64,000 nucleotides of DNA from Diadophis punctatus similis (Eukaryota; Chordata; Lepidosauria; Squamata; Dipsadidae): contig JALIGW010000029.1 in the NCBI GenBank assembly GCA_023053685.1, positions 3,606,501 to 3,670,500 on the forward strand, in the 5' to 3' direction. Positions 10,066-21,429 of this stretch are shown piece by piece. A model generated the notes under the pieces. That model worked only from the letters and a program-made list of their open reading frames with translations. It made no database searches and was not told where the DNA came from. Numbering within the stretch: the first letter of the stretch is position 1; each line of letters starts with the position of its first letter. Position numbers and translations under genes: made by a program.

Positions 10066-11297
10066 TCAATGACTATTGCTGGGACGTGTGAAAAATAATA
10101 ACAGCTTTCTTTGATTCAATATTTAATTTATTCAGATTAATATAACAATAATCATACACACATTATTTTTGTTGGAATCTTTCAGTCCTGTTTAGGTCAA
10201 TCAAAAATGGTCACTTTAATTTATTTAGCAATTTGGTTTACGGGCTTAAGATGTTCAGCTAAGTGCTCTTCCTGTGCTGAACAAGTTTGCTTCAGCAAAA
10301 AGGAGATGCAACTCTTAATAGGATATAATTAATAGATCCCAGTTGCACTGAACTCTGGATTAGTTCCAAATTCTCATCCTATTTTCTTTCCTAAGTTTCA
10401 AATGTTTGTTGATTTTATTATTCTTTTTCAATCTTGTTTTGGACTCATCCTGAATTTCACTAGAATTAATTCCAGACTATGAATATTGAATCTATGCCAA
10501 ATAGTTTGGTCTTTTTAGTTCATTTGTACCACTCACAGTTACCAGAACACAATTATACTACATTCATAAAAATGTAGTAAAACACTCTTGATGTGATCTT
10601 AGTTGACTGTATGAAAAAGTCTGTAATTCATTTTGGATTAAATCAAAATCTTCTCTGTTGGTTTTATATTACGATAAAATTGTGCTGCTTTAATATTAAA
10701 ATATGCTATGTAATGTCAGAATGAGTGCAAAAAGTTTGTAAATTTTGTTTAGAAATGTTAGATAATATCTGCTATTCAAGCTCAGATGTTTTGTAAGTCT
10801 TTTGTGAGGCATTTTTGTCTGCTCAGACCTGAAAAAGCTAAGAAAGTTGGATAAAAGATCAAGAAAAAAGTGGATGCAAATAGGATTAGTGGCAAAGGAG
10901 TACAATTTTGTTATAATACAACACTATTATTTATTAATATTGAATATATTAAAGCATAAATGTGTTGATTTTGTAGCATAGGAATCAACACGGAAGTGCC
11001 TTAGTTCTTTTCTAATGCCAGAAGGGACTTTTCAAAATTAAGTTATGTTTCCCTGTATTTTAACTGAATTTTTATTGGCAATTACAACTTTCCCCAGTAT
11101 ATTGGCTTTATGGCAAATCAGTATTTCTGATAAATGAGATTAACTAATGACAATTGGTATTAACAATTCAAAGTTCATACTTCATGCATACAACACTTGT
11201 ATTTGCAGATCAAAAAAGAACATCAAAATAAAAATCCAACTTTTTCCAGAAAAATCTAGTATTGCAAAAATCAGATTGTGAGATATACGCAGAGTCC

Positions 11298-11300
<3 letters not shown>

Positions 11301-11363
<63 letters not shown>
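11301..11363. repeat. (GT)n microsatellite
   Basis: Uninterrupted GT dinucleotide run of about 63 bp. The orthologous tract in unit C (28054-28087) is about half as long, so the length has changed since the duplication. Confidence 0.95.
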
Positions 11364-11364
<1 letters not shown>

Positions 11365-12225
11365 TGAAAGATGAGGTTGATTCCATTCTGTGTTGTATTC
11401 CTTGCTTTACAATTCATCGTGATGGGCATATTGCGAATTAAGGCTGTATTTCTGTTTTGATTTAGTAGAGCAAAGGGAATGATAGTCTGAGTTTACATTA
11501 CCAAAAGGGAAACTTCATTTCCCTCTACCTCTTTTTTTTGCAGTTTACAGAACTGCTTCAGATTAGAGTTATCAAAAATCAATGGAATGGTTTCTAGACC
11601 TTTTGAGATGGGAAATACATCTAAGCCAAGTTGCATATAATTTATAAGGAGAAAACCCCAATACACTCTTCCCAAAATTCATGGAAGAGAAAATCAGAAA
11701 ACCTGATTTAACTTATTTCACAGCATCATCCTTGTCACTGACCTGAATAGAGGCTCTTGGCCACCCCAACTCGTACTCATCCAAAGGTTGCCTGTCCCTG
11801 TGCCAGGCACTGAATGCAACTGAGCACTATATAATTTGAATTGAGTGGTCAGAGTGTTTTAGTACAAACTATCTCTTGCCTTCCATATAACCTTACATCA
11901 AAGGACATTGAAGATCTCACTGTAGCACTTTCTTGCCTCAAAGCTGCTGCTACATGAAGACTAAGGTTCTTAGGTCCTCCACAACTATGTTGGAATGTTC
12001 TCTTAATTCACCCTGTGGTCTCCATAATCCCTTTGCTCTCTTTCAAACTTTGGTTTGAATTGTAAATCTCTATTAGAATTTTGCGGGAAAATTGCTGTCT
12101 ATATGGAGCATGCTTTTTTGAAAAAAACAACAACTCAATGAGAAACATTGAGTCAAGATTCTTAGCCGACTATAGCAAAAATAAAAATAAAAGGCTGAGC
12201 ACACAAGGTATGCTTTAATTGCATT

Positions 12226-12242
12226 TTTTTCATTCTTTTTAG
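12226..12242 (+). promoter_or_regulatory. Splice acceptor before OR1 coding exon
   Basis: Pyrimidine-rich tract ending in CATTCTTTTTAG, 25 bp before the ATG. OR genes usually have noncoding 5' exons spliced just upstream of the single coding exon. The site is conserved in unit C (AG at 28975-28976). Confidence 0.6.
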
Positions 12243-12267
12243 ATACCTCTGCTTCAGGCTTCTTGGC

Positions 12268-13203
12268 ATGAAAATGGCTAATAACACAGGAGTAAAGGAT
12301 TTCTACTTCACTGAACTGTCTGATCTCCCTGCAGTGCACATTTCTCTATTTGTGGCGATTCTGCTGGTCTACCTGGCCACTCTGGCAGGGAACGGGGCTA
12401 TTCTTATAGCAACAGCAACAGATGCTCACCTCCAGACTCCTATGTATTTCTTTCTATGTAATTTATCTTTGCTGGATGTTCTTTGTCCAACTGTCACTGT
12501 GCCAAAAATGCTCCAGACCTTCTTGTCAGAGGATAAGACAATATCGTTTGTAGGCTGCATGCTGCAACTCTACTTTCTGATTTTTGTTGTGGGCACTGAA
12601 ATTTTTTTGCTTTCACTGATGGCTTATGATCGCTATGTGGCAATATGCAGCCCTCTACACTACACAAATATTATGAGCAAGCGACTATGTGTTCAACTGG
12701 CAGCTGGGACCTGGCTAACAGGCTTCACAAATTCTATGATTCACACCTCAATGACCTTTACATTATCTTTCTGTGGGCCCAATAAAATTAATCAATATTA
12801 CTGTGACATCCCTCAAATGAAGATACTTTCTTGCTCTTCCACATATCTCGCTGAGCTTGTCGCCCTCCTTGTGGCTGGCATTTTAGGGGGCGGTGCTTTT
12901 CTCGTTACCCTGCTCTCTTATATCTATATAATTTCAGCTATCTTTCGCATGCGCTCTGCTGAGGGCAGACAAAAAGCATTTTCCACTTGCGGTTCCCACT
13001 TGGCTGTCGTTTGCCTTTTCTATGGGACAACCATTGCGACCTACGTCAGGCCCACTTCCACTTACTCACCCAAGAAAGACAGAATTGTTTCGATGCTGTA
13101 TGGGATTCTTACTCCCATGATAAACCCAATGATCTACAGCCTGAGGAATAAGGAAGTTAAAAGGGCTTTGATCAAAGCATTTAATATGCAAAGGGTTTTT
13201 TGA
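12268..13203 (+). CDS. Olfactory receptor OR1 (class II, OR5V1-like)
   Basis: Intact 311-residue seven-transmembrane odorant receptor expected in olfactory neuron cilia, signalling through Golf and adenylyl cyclase. Visible: N-glycosylation sequon N5-N6-T7; TM1 GN at 41-42; LQTPMYFF at 55-62; disulfide Cys97 at the top of TM3; [10 protein letters not shown] at 118-127; SYIYI in TM5 (217-221); KAFSTCGSHL in TM6 (236-245); [12 protein letters not shown] in TM7 (286-297). It lacks the long loop 1 of class I ORs. Two in-frame ATGs (12268 and 12274) are possible starts. Wording around YVRPTSTYSPKKDR resembles OR5V1-type receptors, but the subfamily is from memory. Nearly identical to OR1' in unit C except for residues 183-186 (QMKI against PIMA) and 199 (A against L). 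Confidence 0.95.
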   Translation: MKMANNTGVKDFYFTELSDLPAVHISLFVAILLVYLATLAGNGAILIATATDAHLQTPMYFFLCNLSLLDVLCPTVTVPKMLQTFLSEDKTISFVGCMLQLYFLIFVVGTEIFLLSLMAYDRYVAICSPLHYTNIMSKRLCVQLAAGTWLTGFTNSMIHTSMTFTLSFCGPNKINQYYCDIPQMKILSCSSTYLAELVALLVAGILGGGAFLVTLLSYIYIISAIFRMRSAEGRQKAFSTCGSHLAVVCLFYGTTIATYVRPTSTYSPKKDRIVSMLYGILTPMINPMIYSLRNKEVKRALIKAFNMQRVF

Positions 13204-13354
13204 GGGGTTAGAAAAACACTCGAATGTTATCAGAATATGATGTACTTTCTTGCAACATTTTGGTAAATTGTTTTCTCACCCTTTCTGGTGGGAAATTTTT
13301 ATCAATCTGGCCAGTTTTAATAACAATCACGTTCTTAGATAGGAAGATGTAAGC

Positions 13355-13449
13355 CAGGGGTCCCCAAACTTGGCAACTTTAAGACTTGTGGAGTTCAATT
13401 GGGAATTGAAGTCCACAAGTCTTAAAGCTGCCAAGTTTGAAGACCTCTG
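13355..13449. mobile_element. Short palindromic hAT-like MITE (unit A)
   Basis: A 95-bp hairpin with ends CAGGGGTCCCCAAACTTGG and CCAAGTTTGAAGACCTCTG, and an internal palindrome around GTGGAGTTCAATTGGG. Flanks ATGTAAGC and ATGTAAGG are an 8-bp target-site duplication with one mismatch. The same insertion is at 30089-30183 in unit C, so it predates the duplication. Confidence 0.8.
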
Positions 13450-14194
13450 ATGTAAGGAGTACCCTCCCTCTTCTTGGATGAAAAAAGTCGAAAGCTTCTG
13501 TAGAATAATTTGGGCCTTTGAACAATTGAAAGACAATTGGGAAAAGAGGAAGTTTTATTCTGCCTCAAAGGGTAGACTACTCAGGCCTGTCCTACGTTCA
13601 GGCTGATATGGTTGCTTCTCTCCATCCCCATTCACTGATACGATTATTTCACAATGGCAACCATGAAGGAAGTGAAAATGATATTGGAAAGAAGGTCATT
13701 TCAATCTTGAGACCACAACTATACGATAGAGCACCTTATTCAAGTCTTTCAAGAAGGTCATTCAGCAACTGAATGACCTTCTTGAGTCCCCAGGGAGGAG
13801 GGCGGCATATAAGAACACTAAAATAAATTAATAAATAAACTTTACTATTTTTCTTTTCTTTTCAGTGCTGATTTGGAAAACATACTGTGGAGATTTGCTG
13901 TAAAAATGTGCTTGGTTGTGTCTTCATTTTAATACTAAGACTGTTCAAATTTTAAACTTTGAAATGTTATAATCTAATGTATTCTCTCTTGAGGGAGTGT
14001 TGTAGAATAAACATGTAAGAACACAAATTGATATCTACTGCATTTTATTATGAACACATTAAAATATGTGAGTTTTACTTGTCCCAAATGGGGAAGATGT
14101 ATGCCATATTTTTCCACTATCAGTTTTATATGTATATGCCACTATAGATGACACTTGATTGTCCAATATTAGACTGACATTGGCTGACCTCAAT
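13450..14194. other. OR1 3' flank, no gene
   Basis: Noncoding, nearly identical to unit C. At about 13785-13845 it holds a LINE/SINE-type tail (GAGGGCGGCATATAAGAAC then AATAAATTAATAAATAA). Confidence 0.5.
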
Positions 14195-14420
14195 AGCAAT
14201 AGCAATAGCACTTAGACTTATATACCACTTCACGGTGCCATACAGCACTCTCTAAGAGGTTTACAGAATCAGCATATTGTCCCCAACAATCAGGGTTCTC
14301 ATTTTACTGACCTTGGAAGGATGGAAGGCTGAGTCAATATTGAACTGGTCAGGATCAAACTGCTGGCAATGGGCAGAGATAGCCTGCAATACTGCATTCC
14401 AACCACTGCGCCACCATGTC
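14195..14420 (-). repeat. tRNA-derived SINE, minus orientation
   Basis: Reverse complement reads GGTGGCGCAGTGGTTGGAAT, the A-box region of a tRNA-derived squamate SINE, then CTCAGCCTTCCATCCTTCC, the AAACC/TATAAGTCTAAGTGC end and a CTATTG repeat tail. The same SINE in + orientation is at 25322-25635. It is shared with unit C (30927-31157). Confidence 0.8.
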
Positions 14421-17035
14421 TAGGATAGCTAGGTAAGCATGCATGGGGTTAATAGTTGGAGGGGAGACTATCAGAAAATCTCAGAGCAAGGGGCTAAACT
14501 AAGTGGTAAAGAAAAAAATTCAATGTAATAATAAGATATCAATGCACTTGTGACAATGTAGAATTGCTCAAAGATATATTGTGATTTTGTAAAGGTTTGA
14601 GAATTAATATATATATTACATTTGAAAAAAAAGAAAAAAATTCAAATGAACTCAAAACATGGAAGAAGACTATGATAAACTACTTTCATGGTTTTTCCAG
14701 GAAAACAACATGGATATGTTCATGAGGTCACCAGAAACTTGATATATAAGAAAGCTTATTTAATGCAGATTGGAATAAGACAAATCAGTTTACAAATGTT
14801 GAGTCAATAGGTTGCTCAACTCCCATGGTGGGAAAAATGACTGATTGGCTTCCTTTGAGTAAATCTGCTCTGTAGAACCTGTCAAAATAAGTGACATGTT
14901 CAGTTTCTGCAACTCTGGACTGATTTCCAGTGGTTTGGAGCCATGCCAGAAATGCAGAGAATGTACCGAGGGTAAGGTATTGATAAATATTTTTCTGTGC
15001 TACATTTGCAAAAATAAAAGATACCATATATGAAGGACTAGCAGCAATTTCAATTCATTCAAACAAACAGACAAAAAAAATCTCATTCAGCACTAGAAGC
15101 AACTTTGTGCTAAAAAGTTCCCCTTTTAAGAATCAATTGTATGTACCGGTATGTATGCACTTATTTTTTAGATTTACAGTATTTCCTTTAGGAGCTCATA
15201 GTAGTGTTAATAGTCCTCCCTCATCCCATTTTGCTAGACAAAGATACCTTGTGAGGTGGTTGGGGCTATTTGTTCCACAAATGCCAAAATCCTTTATAAG
15301 AAATCAATGGATAAATACAAAATAACATATTTATTAAAATCAAGACAGGCAGATATAGATTATCTGGAATATTGGAATGGTGGGGGGGTAGGAGGTGGCA
15401 ACTTTTATCCATATAGAAGGCATGGCAGAAATTGCAGTTTCAGAAATTTCACAAGACTCTGGATTACAGATGAAAAAGGAAGGGACAATTTCCTTTGAAG
15501 ACAAGAGATGGGAATATGAAAACAATAGGTAAGATCTTATTTTATCACATTTGTGCCCTGTCCACAACTGGAGATTTAAAATCTATATACAGAAATTGTC
15601 ACATATACACACAGGATGCTTGATATGGATTAGAGCTGCTTTTGAAGAAATCCAGTTCCAAGGAAACAAGCAGCAGGTTTGCTTGAATAAGTGCAATTCT
15701 TTGAGTTAAATTGGAGATGGATATCATTAATATTTCAACACTATTTGTACTTTCCTGCACAAAGTCCCTTTGAACTCAAAGGAGACTGTTTCTTATGATT
15801 ATTAGCATTGTAAAGTAACTTTTTCTAATTTGATGCTGTTGCATTTAAAAAAGATTTTGTCTAAGTGCACTTCTGTTCCAATGAAACTCAAATCCAACTG
15901 CTACCAAATTCCTTGGAGACCCTGGAGTCCCTCAATAGACTCTTTGTCTTAATGCTGTCATTTGCAATTGTTAAAAAGGAAGAGTAGCAAAGACTTTACT
16001 TTGATGATTGGAGCAATGATTGTTAATTTGATGCCTGAGTAGCCATGCGTGTATTTTGCTTGACTCCACATAAATTCTTCATGCTGTGGTTACTGTGTTG
16101 ATACAGACAGGAGAAACAAGAAAGGCAAGTGGCTTCACTTCATTGGAAGAATAATTTTATGCCATTAGACATTATCTAACATCATCTTCCATGTTCAGGT
16201 GCCCTCTCGATGTGCAGGATTTTCCTTATGGACATATGGGGAAATATGCAGACTGCAGCCCAATCCATCTGGAGACCAACAGATGAATATGAGTGGGTCT
16301 ATTTGTCTGCAGTTCTATTCTTTAATGAATTACTTGTCCTGAGTCAATGTCAGAACAGAGTAGATTTTATCCATAGCACTGACAAAAATCTCAACCGATG
16401 ACCTTAGGATTTTGATTTCTTAATGTTTAACCTCCAACTGCAGAATGGGAAGGTTTAATTTAAGGCATTTTGGGGAAGGTTTAGTAACAGCCTTGAAAAT
16501 ATTATAGTTTTTTCACTGTATTGTTATCATTGGTGAATTGAAACCCATTTAGCTTCATGTTTTTGAAAAATGAAACACCTTTAATTTATTCATGCCTGCT
16601 AGTAATAGAGATTTTGAAGGGTAAAATGTTATTTGCAAATGGTAGGCTAGTAGGAGTTTCACAAATCTAATCTGCCCCTTCTTATAGGTACCTTTCTGAA
16701 TAATAAGAGCAATTCTAAGATAACCTGTTGCAGCAATTTGACTCGGTTAAGTTTTCCTGAGCTAAATCCGAATTAAGAATTTGCATTCAATGGCTTTCAA
16801 GATTGAATATCAGATTCACAATATATACCCTACAACTATTTTTATCAATACTGTTTAGTAATTTGGACTAAAATCTCTTTTAAACATAATGACATAATTT
16901 AATAATGATTTGCTCTTTATCACTTCACCTTATGTTAATGTTTATATAGTACAGTAACTTTTATACTATTTTTTATAATCTAAGTAATCACAGATAAGGA
17001 GAAAAAATGATAGAAAGGGAGAGGACTACTAAAGC
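14421..17035. other. OR1-OR2 intergenic region, no gene
   Basis: About 2.6 kb of AT-rich DNA without a plausible gene. The part from 15045 onward is the only stretch recognisable in all three units (A, B and C). Conservation here reflects recent duplication, not demonstrated constraint. Confidence 0.5.
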
Positions 17036-17043
17036 CTCTAATG

Positions 17044-17168
17044 CAGGGATGTCAAACTCACGTTATCACGGAGTGTCAAGTGACAAATCGGGACTCCCCC
17101 CCCCCTTTTGCTGGGCGTGGCCAGCACGTGACGTATCCGGCCCATGGGCAGGGAGTTTGACAGCCCTG
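17044..17168. mobile_element. Short hAT-like MITE (unit A)
   Basis: A 125-bp element with ends CAGGGATGTCAAACTCA and GGGAGTTTGACAGCCCTG and approximate 8-bp flanks CTCTAATG / TTCTAAAG. The shared copy in unit C is at 34585-34719. Confidence 0.75.
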
Positions 17169-17413
17169 TTCTAAAGGCATCATGATGTGTGATAATGGCA
17201 ATAAAGGTTAACACTGATCTTTACAAAGAGAAAGAGACACTATCTGTCTACTGATATAGTTTCCTTTTCCATTGTGGATTTCCATTGGGACTTCTTCCCA
17301 ACATCCGATTGCCATCTACCCTCTGTAGCTGCAGAAATGTAGGTGATAGTCTGCATCTCTGCTATAGTCTAAAATCCAGAAATATATATTCTTTTAGCAA
17401 AACCTCTTTTGCA

Positions 17414-17427
17414 TTGTCTTGTTTTAG
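17414..17427 (+). promoter_or_regulatory. Splice acceptor before OR2 coding exon
   Basis: TGTCTTGTTTTAG followed by GTACTCC, 33 bp before the ATG at 17461. The pattern is the same in unit C (AG at 34977-34978). Confidence 0.55.
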
Positions 17428-17460
17428 GTACTCCTGGGGCTCAGTCTGATTGCCAGAAAG

Positions 17461-18396
17461 ATGGAGAAAAGCAACACAACTGGGTTGATGGACTTCTACT
17501 TGACTGAATTGTCTGATCTCCCTGAAGTACAGACTGTCCTCTTTGTGGTGATTTTGCTGATTTACTTGACCACCCTGGCAGGGAATGGGGCTATTCTCAT
17601 GGCCATAGGAACAGATGCTCACCTCCAAACTCCAATGTACTTCTTTCTGAGTAATTTATCACTGCTGGACATCCTTTGTCCAACAGTCATTGCGCCAAAG
17701 ATGCTCCGGATATTCTTGTCAAAGGATAAGAAAATATCCTTTGTTGGCTGCGTGCTGCAATTATTCTTCCTCATTGATATGGTGGGCACTGAAATCTTTT
17801 TGCTTGCAGCGATGGCTTATGACCGCTATGTGGCCATATGTAGTCCTTTACATTATGCTAATATAATGAATAAACAGCGGTGTATTCAACTGATGGCTGG
17901 GATTTGGCTATTGGGCTTAATTAATTCTATGATTCATACTTCATTGACATTTAGATTGTCTTTCTGTGAATCTAAGAAACTCAACCAATATTTCTGTGAT
18001 CTTCAACCTGTAAGAGCTCTCTCTTGCTCTTCTACTTACCTTGCTGAAATTGTTCTTCTACTTGTGGCTGGTATTATAGGAAGTGGGGCTTTTCTGGTCA
18101 CCCTGATCTCTTACATCTACATAATTTCTACCATCTTGCGCATGCCTTCCACTGAGGGGAGGCACAAAGCCTTTTCTACCTGTGGTTCTCATTTGACTGT
18201 TGTATGTCTTTTCTATGGGGCCACCATTGCTACCTATGCTCGTCCCACCTCATCTTATTCAGGCAAGCAGGGAAGAATAATTTCCATGCTATATGGGATC
18301 ATCACTCCCATGCTGAACCCTATGATCTATAGTCTGAGAAATAAGGAAGTTAAAAAAGCATTGTACATAGCCTTCAATCTGAACAGATTTTCATAA
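17461..18396 (+). CDS. Olfactory receptor OR2 (class II, paralogue of OR1)
   Basis: Intact 311-residue OR, clearly paralogous to OR1 along its length. Landmarks: sequon N5-T6-T7; GN 41-42; LQTPMYFF 55-62; Cys97; [10 protein letters not shown] 118-127; SYIYI 217-221; KAFSTCGSHL 236-245; [12 protein letters not shown] 286-297. It keeps every position normally needed for an odorant receptor. The ATG is chosen because the sequon and family length fit and a splice acceptor lies 33 bp upstream. Expected role: odorant detection in olfactory cilia. Differs from OR2' in unit C at residues 23, 44, 83, 185, 197-199, 235, 250, 303, 307 and 308. Confidence 0.95.
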   Translation: MEKSNTTGLMDFYLTELSDLPEVQTVLFVVILLIYLTTLAGNGAILMAIGTDAHLQTPMYFFLSNLSLLDILCPTVIAPKMLRIFLSKDKKISFVGCVLQLFFLIDMVGTEIFLLAAMAYDRYVAICSPLHYANIMNKQRCIQLMAGIWLLGLINSMIHTSLTFRLSFCESKKLNQYFCDLQPVRALSCSSTYLAEIVLLLVAGIIGSGAFLVTLISYIYIISTILRMPSTEGRHKAFSTCGSHLTVVCLFYGATIATYARPTSSYSGKQGRIISMLYGIITPMLNPMIYSLRNKEVKKALYIAFNLNRFS

Positions 18397-18514
18397 ACAT
18401 CTCCTTACTGAGAAATGTACTTTCAGACTTGCAAGATTTTGTCTATGCAATTAGAATTAACTCAACTAGCTGTGATAGTTTGCCTCATGACAATATTTTT
18501 TTATCTATAAGAAC

Positions 18515-18730
18515 TAATTCAGTGTGCCAATTAAGGCACCAGGCTAGAAAGTGGGATACTGTGATTTCTAGTCCTTTCTTAGGCATAAAGCCAACTAAGT
18601 GGCCTTGGGCTAGGTGCCTTTTTTTCAGCTCTAAGAAGGCAATGCCAAACCAGTTCTGAATAACCTTGCCAAGAAAATTGCTGACTTGTCCAGGCAATCG
18701 CTGAGAATGAGACATGGTAAAAGAAAATAT
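18515..18730 (+). repeat. Squamate tRNA-derived SINE
   Basis: Diverged copy of the GAGCCAGTTTGGTGTAGTGG-type SINE: AAGGCACCAGGCTAGAAAGT, TTTCTAGTCC (box B), TAAGTGGCCTTGGGCTAGG, and the 3' part CCTTGCCAAGAAAATTGC. Other copies are at 36612-37180, 42512-42735, 47385-47790 and 58693-58905. Confidence 0.75.
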
Positions 18731-19344
18731 GTAAAGAGGAGGATGGAGGTTTTTGCTTTTGTTTTAGAACCATCCATGCCTTAGATATTAGAACGGATGA
18801 ATTTGTGATGTAACTGTACTTATAATGGAATGTTGCAACAGTCCAACTCTGTTATCCTAATTGACATTCTCACTTGTAGTTGAGATTCCTTCTGCCCTCT
18901 ATTGAAAAGAAGGCAATTTTAATCTGTGGTAAATGTGATGTTTGTTCCCATTCAAAATAAATGCTTGTTGTAGTGTTTATGGATCCATGGTATTCTTCAA
19001 CCACCTTTTGGAATTTAAATAACAACAGCTTTTAAGTTAATGCACTTTCTTCTCCTGTTGTTAATTTTCTAAGAATATTGTGAACTACATGAAAGTGAGA
19101 TGAGAATAAGTTCTCATTATTTGTTAATACTCTTCTTTAGCCCCTCAAAAATTCTGATTTTGAATGGCTATATTAACACCTATTCCATCCTAGCCTAACA
19201 CCGTTGGTGAAAAAGTTATTGATTGAGATTAATGTGCCTCTCATCTTTGAGAACCTGGAATATAGAACTCAGCTATTGTACCGAGTCTGGTTTCTTTCAT
19301 TCCTTATTTGCTCACTGATCACCCGTGATTGTCCTCTGTAGAGA
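18731..19344. other. Spacer between OR2 and the OR1 relic
   Basis: Noncoding. It matches the OR2' 3' flank in unit C up to about 19165, then diverges. Confidence 0.5.
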
Positions 19345-19583
19345 CAATCTGCCTGCAGTGCACCTTTCTCTATTTATGGTGATTCTGCTGGCCAACTTCA
19401 CCACTCTGGCAGGGAATGGGGTTATTCTTATAGCAACAGCGACAGATGCTCACCTCCCGATTCCTAGGTATTTCTTTCTGTGTAATTTGTCTTTGTTGGA
19501 TGTCCCTTGTCCTACTATCACTGTGCCAGAAATGCTCCAGACCTTCTTGTCAGAGGTCGAGAGAATATCGTTTATTGGCTGCT
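19345..19583 (+). pseudogene. Olfactory receptor OR1-like relic, 5' fragment (unit B)
   Basis: Open stretch matching OR1 residues about 20-97: NLPAVHLSLFMVILLANF, LAGNGVILIATATDAHL, RYFFLCNLSLLDV, then SEVERISFIGC. The usual LQTPMYFF is degraded to LPIPRYFF. The N-terminus has no homologous start, and homology stops abruptly at the TM3 Cys, where about 5.4 kb of repeats begins; the gene resumes at 24966. This is the dead OR1 of the middle duplication unit. Confidence 0.85.
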
Positions 19584-20229
19584 GGCCTACCTGCTGCCGC
19601 TGCTGCAGAGAGCCCTGGTCAAGTGCTGACTCCTGGACTGGCCTAGGCTGCCACTGCTGCACTGCCTCCCCCCTCTGTCCCTGGCCTTGTCTGTCTGCCT
19701 TCCCTACTCCCTTCCCCACGGCCTTTGCGGCGGTCCCCGTGGAAGGAAGTATTTTAAAAATTGCCTCCAGCTTACCTGCTGCCTTGCTCCGTGCGGCCCA
19801 ACTCCGTCGGTCTGATCGGCCTGCGAGCCTCCCTGAATCTGCTTGCCTCCTACGTGACCTGCCTGCCTTGGGTAAGTTGCTCTTTTTTTTTTAATAAGCA
19901 GTTTTTAAAAATAAATTTTAAATAAATTAAATAAATTAAAAATTCAATATTTACATGGTGTACAGTTGGGTACAGTTAGTTTTGTGTAATGATAATGACA
20001 ATTTTTCATAACATTAATATAATGATCACATACTAATAATAATTGTTTATCCATTTTAGTGAACTTCCCTTAAATAATTGGTCTTTTCTTTTATACTTTT
20101 AAATTTCTAACTTCTGTTTCTGTTAGCCATTGATAAAACAATGGCTAACAGAAGTCTTCAGAAAGTTAAGAAGTATTCAGAAGTTAAGAAGTATTCAGTT
20201 TCTTCCTTCTTAATTTTATGTGTTCTTTT
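19584..20229. other. Insertion of unknown type inside the OR1 relic
   Basis: Begins with about 300 bp of GC-rich CTGCTGCCGC-type sequence with no similarity to ORs. It then becomes AT-rich, with a small palindrome (CTGTTAGCCATTG..CAATGGCTAACAG, about 20118-20150) and a direct repeat of AAGTTAAGAAGTATTCAG (about 20164-20200). Probably a dispersed repeat, unidentified. Confidence 0.4.
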
Positions 20230-20369
20230 TTCTTTTTCTTTTTTTAAATAAATTTTTATTAAATACACATATAACACAAACACATACAAAACAGAGAAAC
20301 CAATAGGGGTACAATTTCCCCATATTTACATTAAGCTTGCATCAGTAAATATCCACAAATATATTATCA

Positions 20370-20477
<108 letters not shown>

Positions 20478-21429
20478 CACTTTATAATTTACTTATTCTA
20501 CATTTCTTTATTTCTTAATCCTTCTATAATAAATTCCCTTTAACATCCATTAGTCGTTCATATCAACAATCTCAATCTTACTCATTTCAATACAATCCTT
20601 TACTTATTCTTTCTCTCCTCTAACCATTCATATGATTTATTCCATACTAAGTTGTATTCGGACTCTTCTTTTTCCTTTATTTCCTTTGTTAATTTATGCA
20701 TCTCAGCACATTCCAATATCTTCCTTATTATATCCTCATCTTTTGGTATGCTCTCATTTTTCCAGAATTGCACGTAAACTATTCTCGCCACTGTTATGAT
20801 GTGTATAATCAAATAATATAATTCCTTTTTATATTTTTTATCAGTTATGCCTATTAAAAATAGTTTAGGTTTCCAATCTATATCTTCTTTTGTTATCTCT
20901 TTTAACCATGTTCTAATTTTGTTCCAATATTTTTTTACCTTTAGACCAGTCCACCATAGGACTTGGTTGAGATATGTTCCATATCCCTTCTTGCACTTCC
21001 AGCATAATGGCAATGAGTTTGGGAACATCTTAGCAATTCTTACTGGAGTTAAATGCTACCTGTAAGACATTTTGTACTGGTTTTCCTTGTATGCCACTGA
21101 CATTGTTAATTTCCAATTAGTTTTCCAATTTTTTTTCCCATTTCTCCAAATCAATAGTATGTCCAAATTTTTTTTGCCCATCGTATCATCATGTCCTTAA
21201 CCACCTCCTCTTCCATTTTATATCTTATTAAAATGTATAGATTTTACCGATTAATTTTTCATCAGTACCAAATAATATCTTATCAAGGTCATTAGGTTTT
21301 TTTGAAATTCATAGGTTTTAGTATCACTATGATATTTGGCCTGGACTTGTGCATAAGTCCACCAGTCTAAATTTATCCCATGTTTGGTTAAATCTTCTCT
21401 AGTTTTCAAATTTCCTTGTTCATCTAATA

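Larger units (their letters stand above)
10165..19165 (+). repeat. Segmental duplication, unit A (OR1 + OR2)
   Basis: About 9 kb that aligns with unit C (27756-37620). Matching landmarks in the same order are: the start GTTGGAATCTTT, the GT repeat, OR1, a MITE, a minus-strand SINE, a second MITE, OR2, a SINE, and the end CCCCTCAAAAATTCTGAT. Unit C lacks about 860 bp corresponding to 10405-11268 and has gained an LTR and a LINE tail. The stretch 15045-17415 also aligns with unit B (25067-27355). Apart from the listed repeats, the intergenic parts (10165-12225, 14421-17035) show no gene. Confidence 0.85.
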
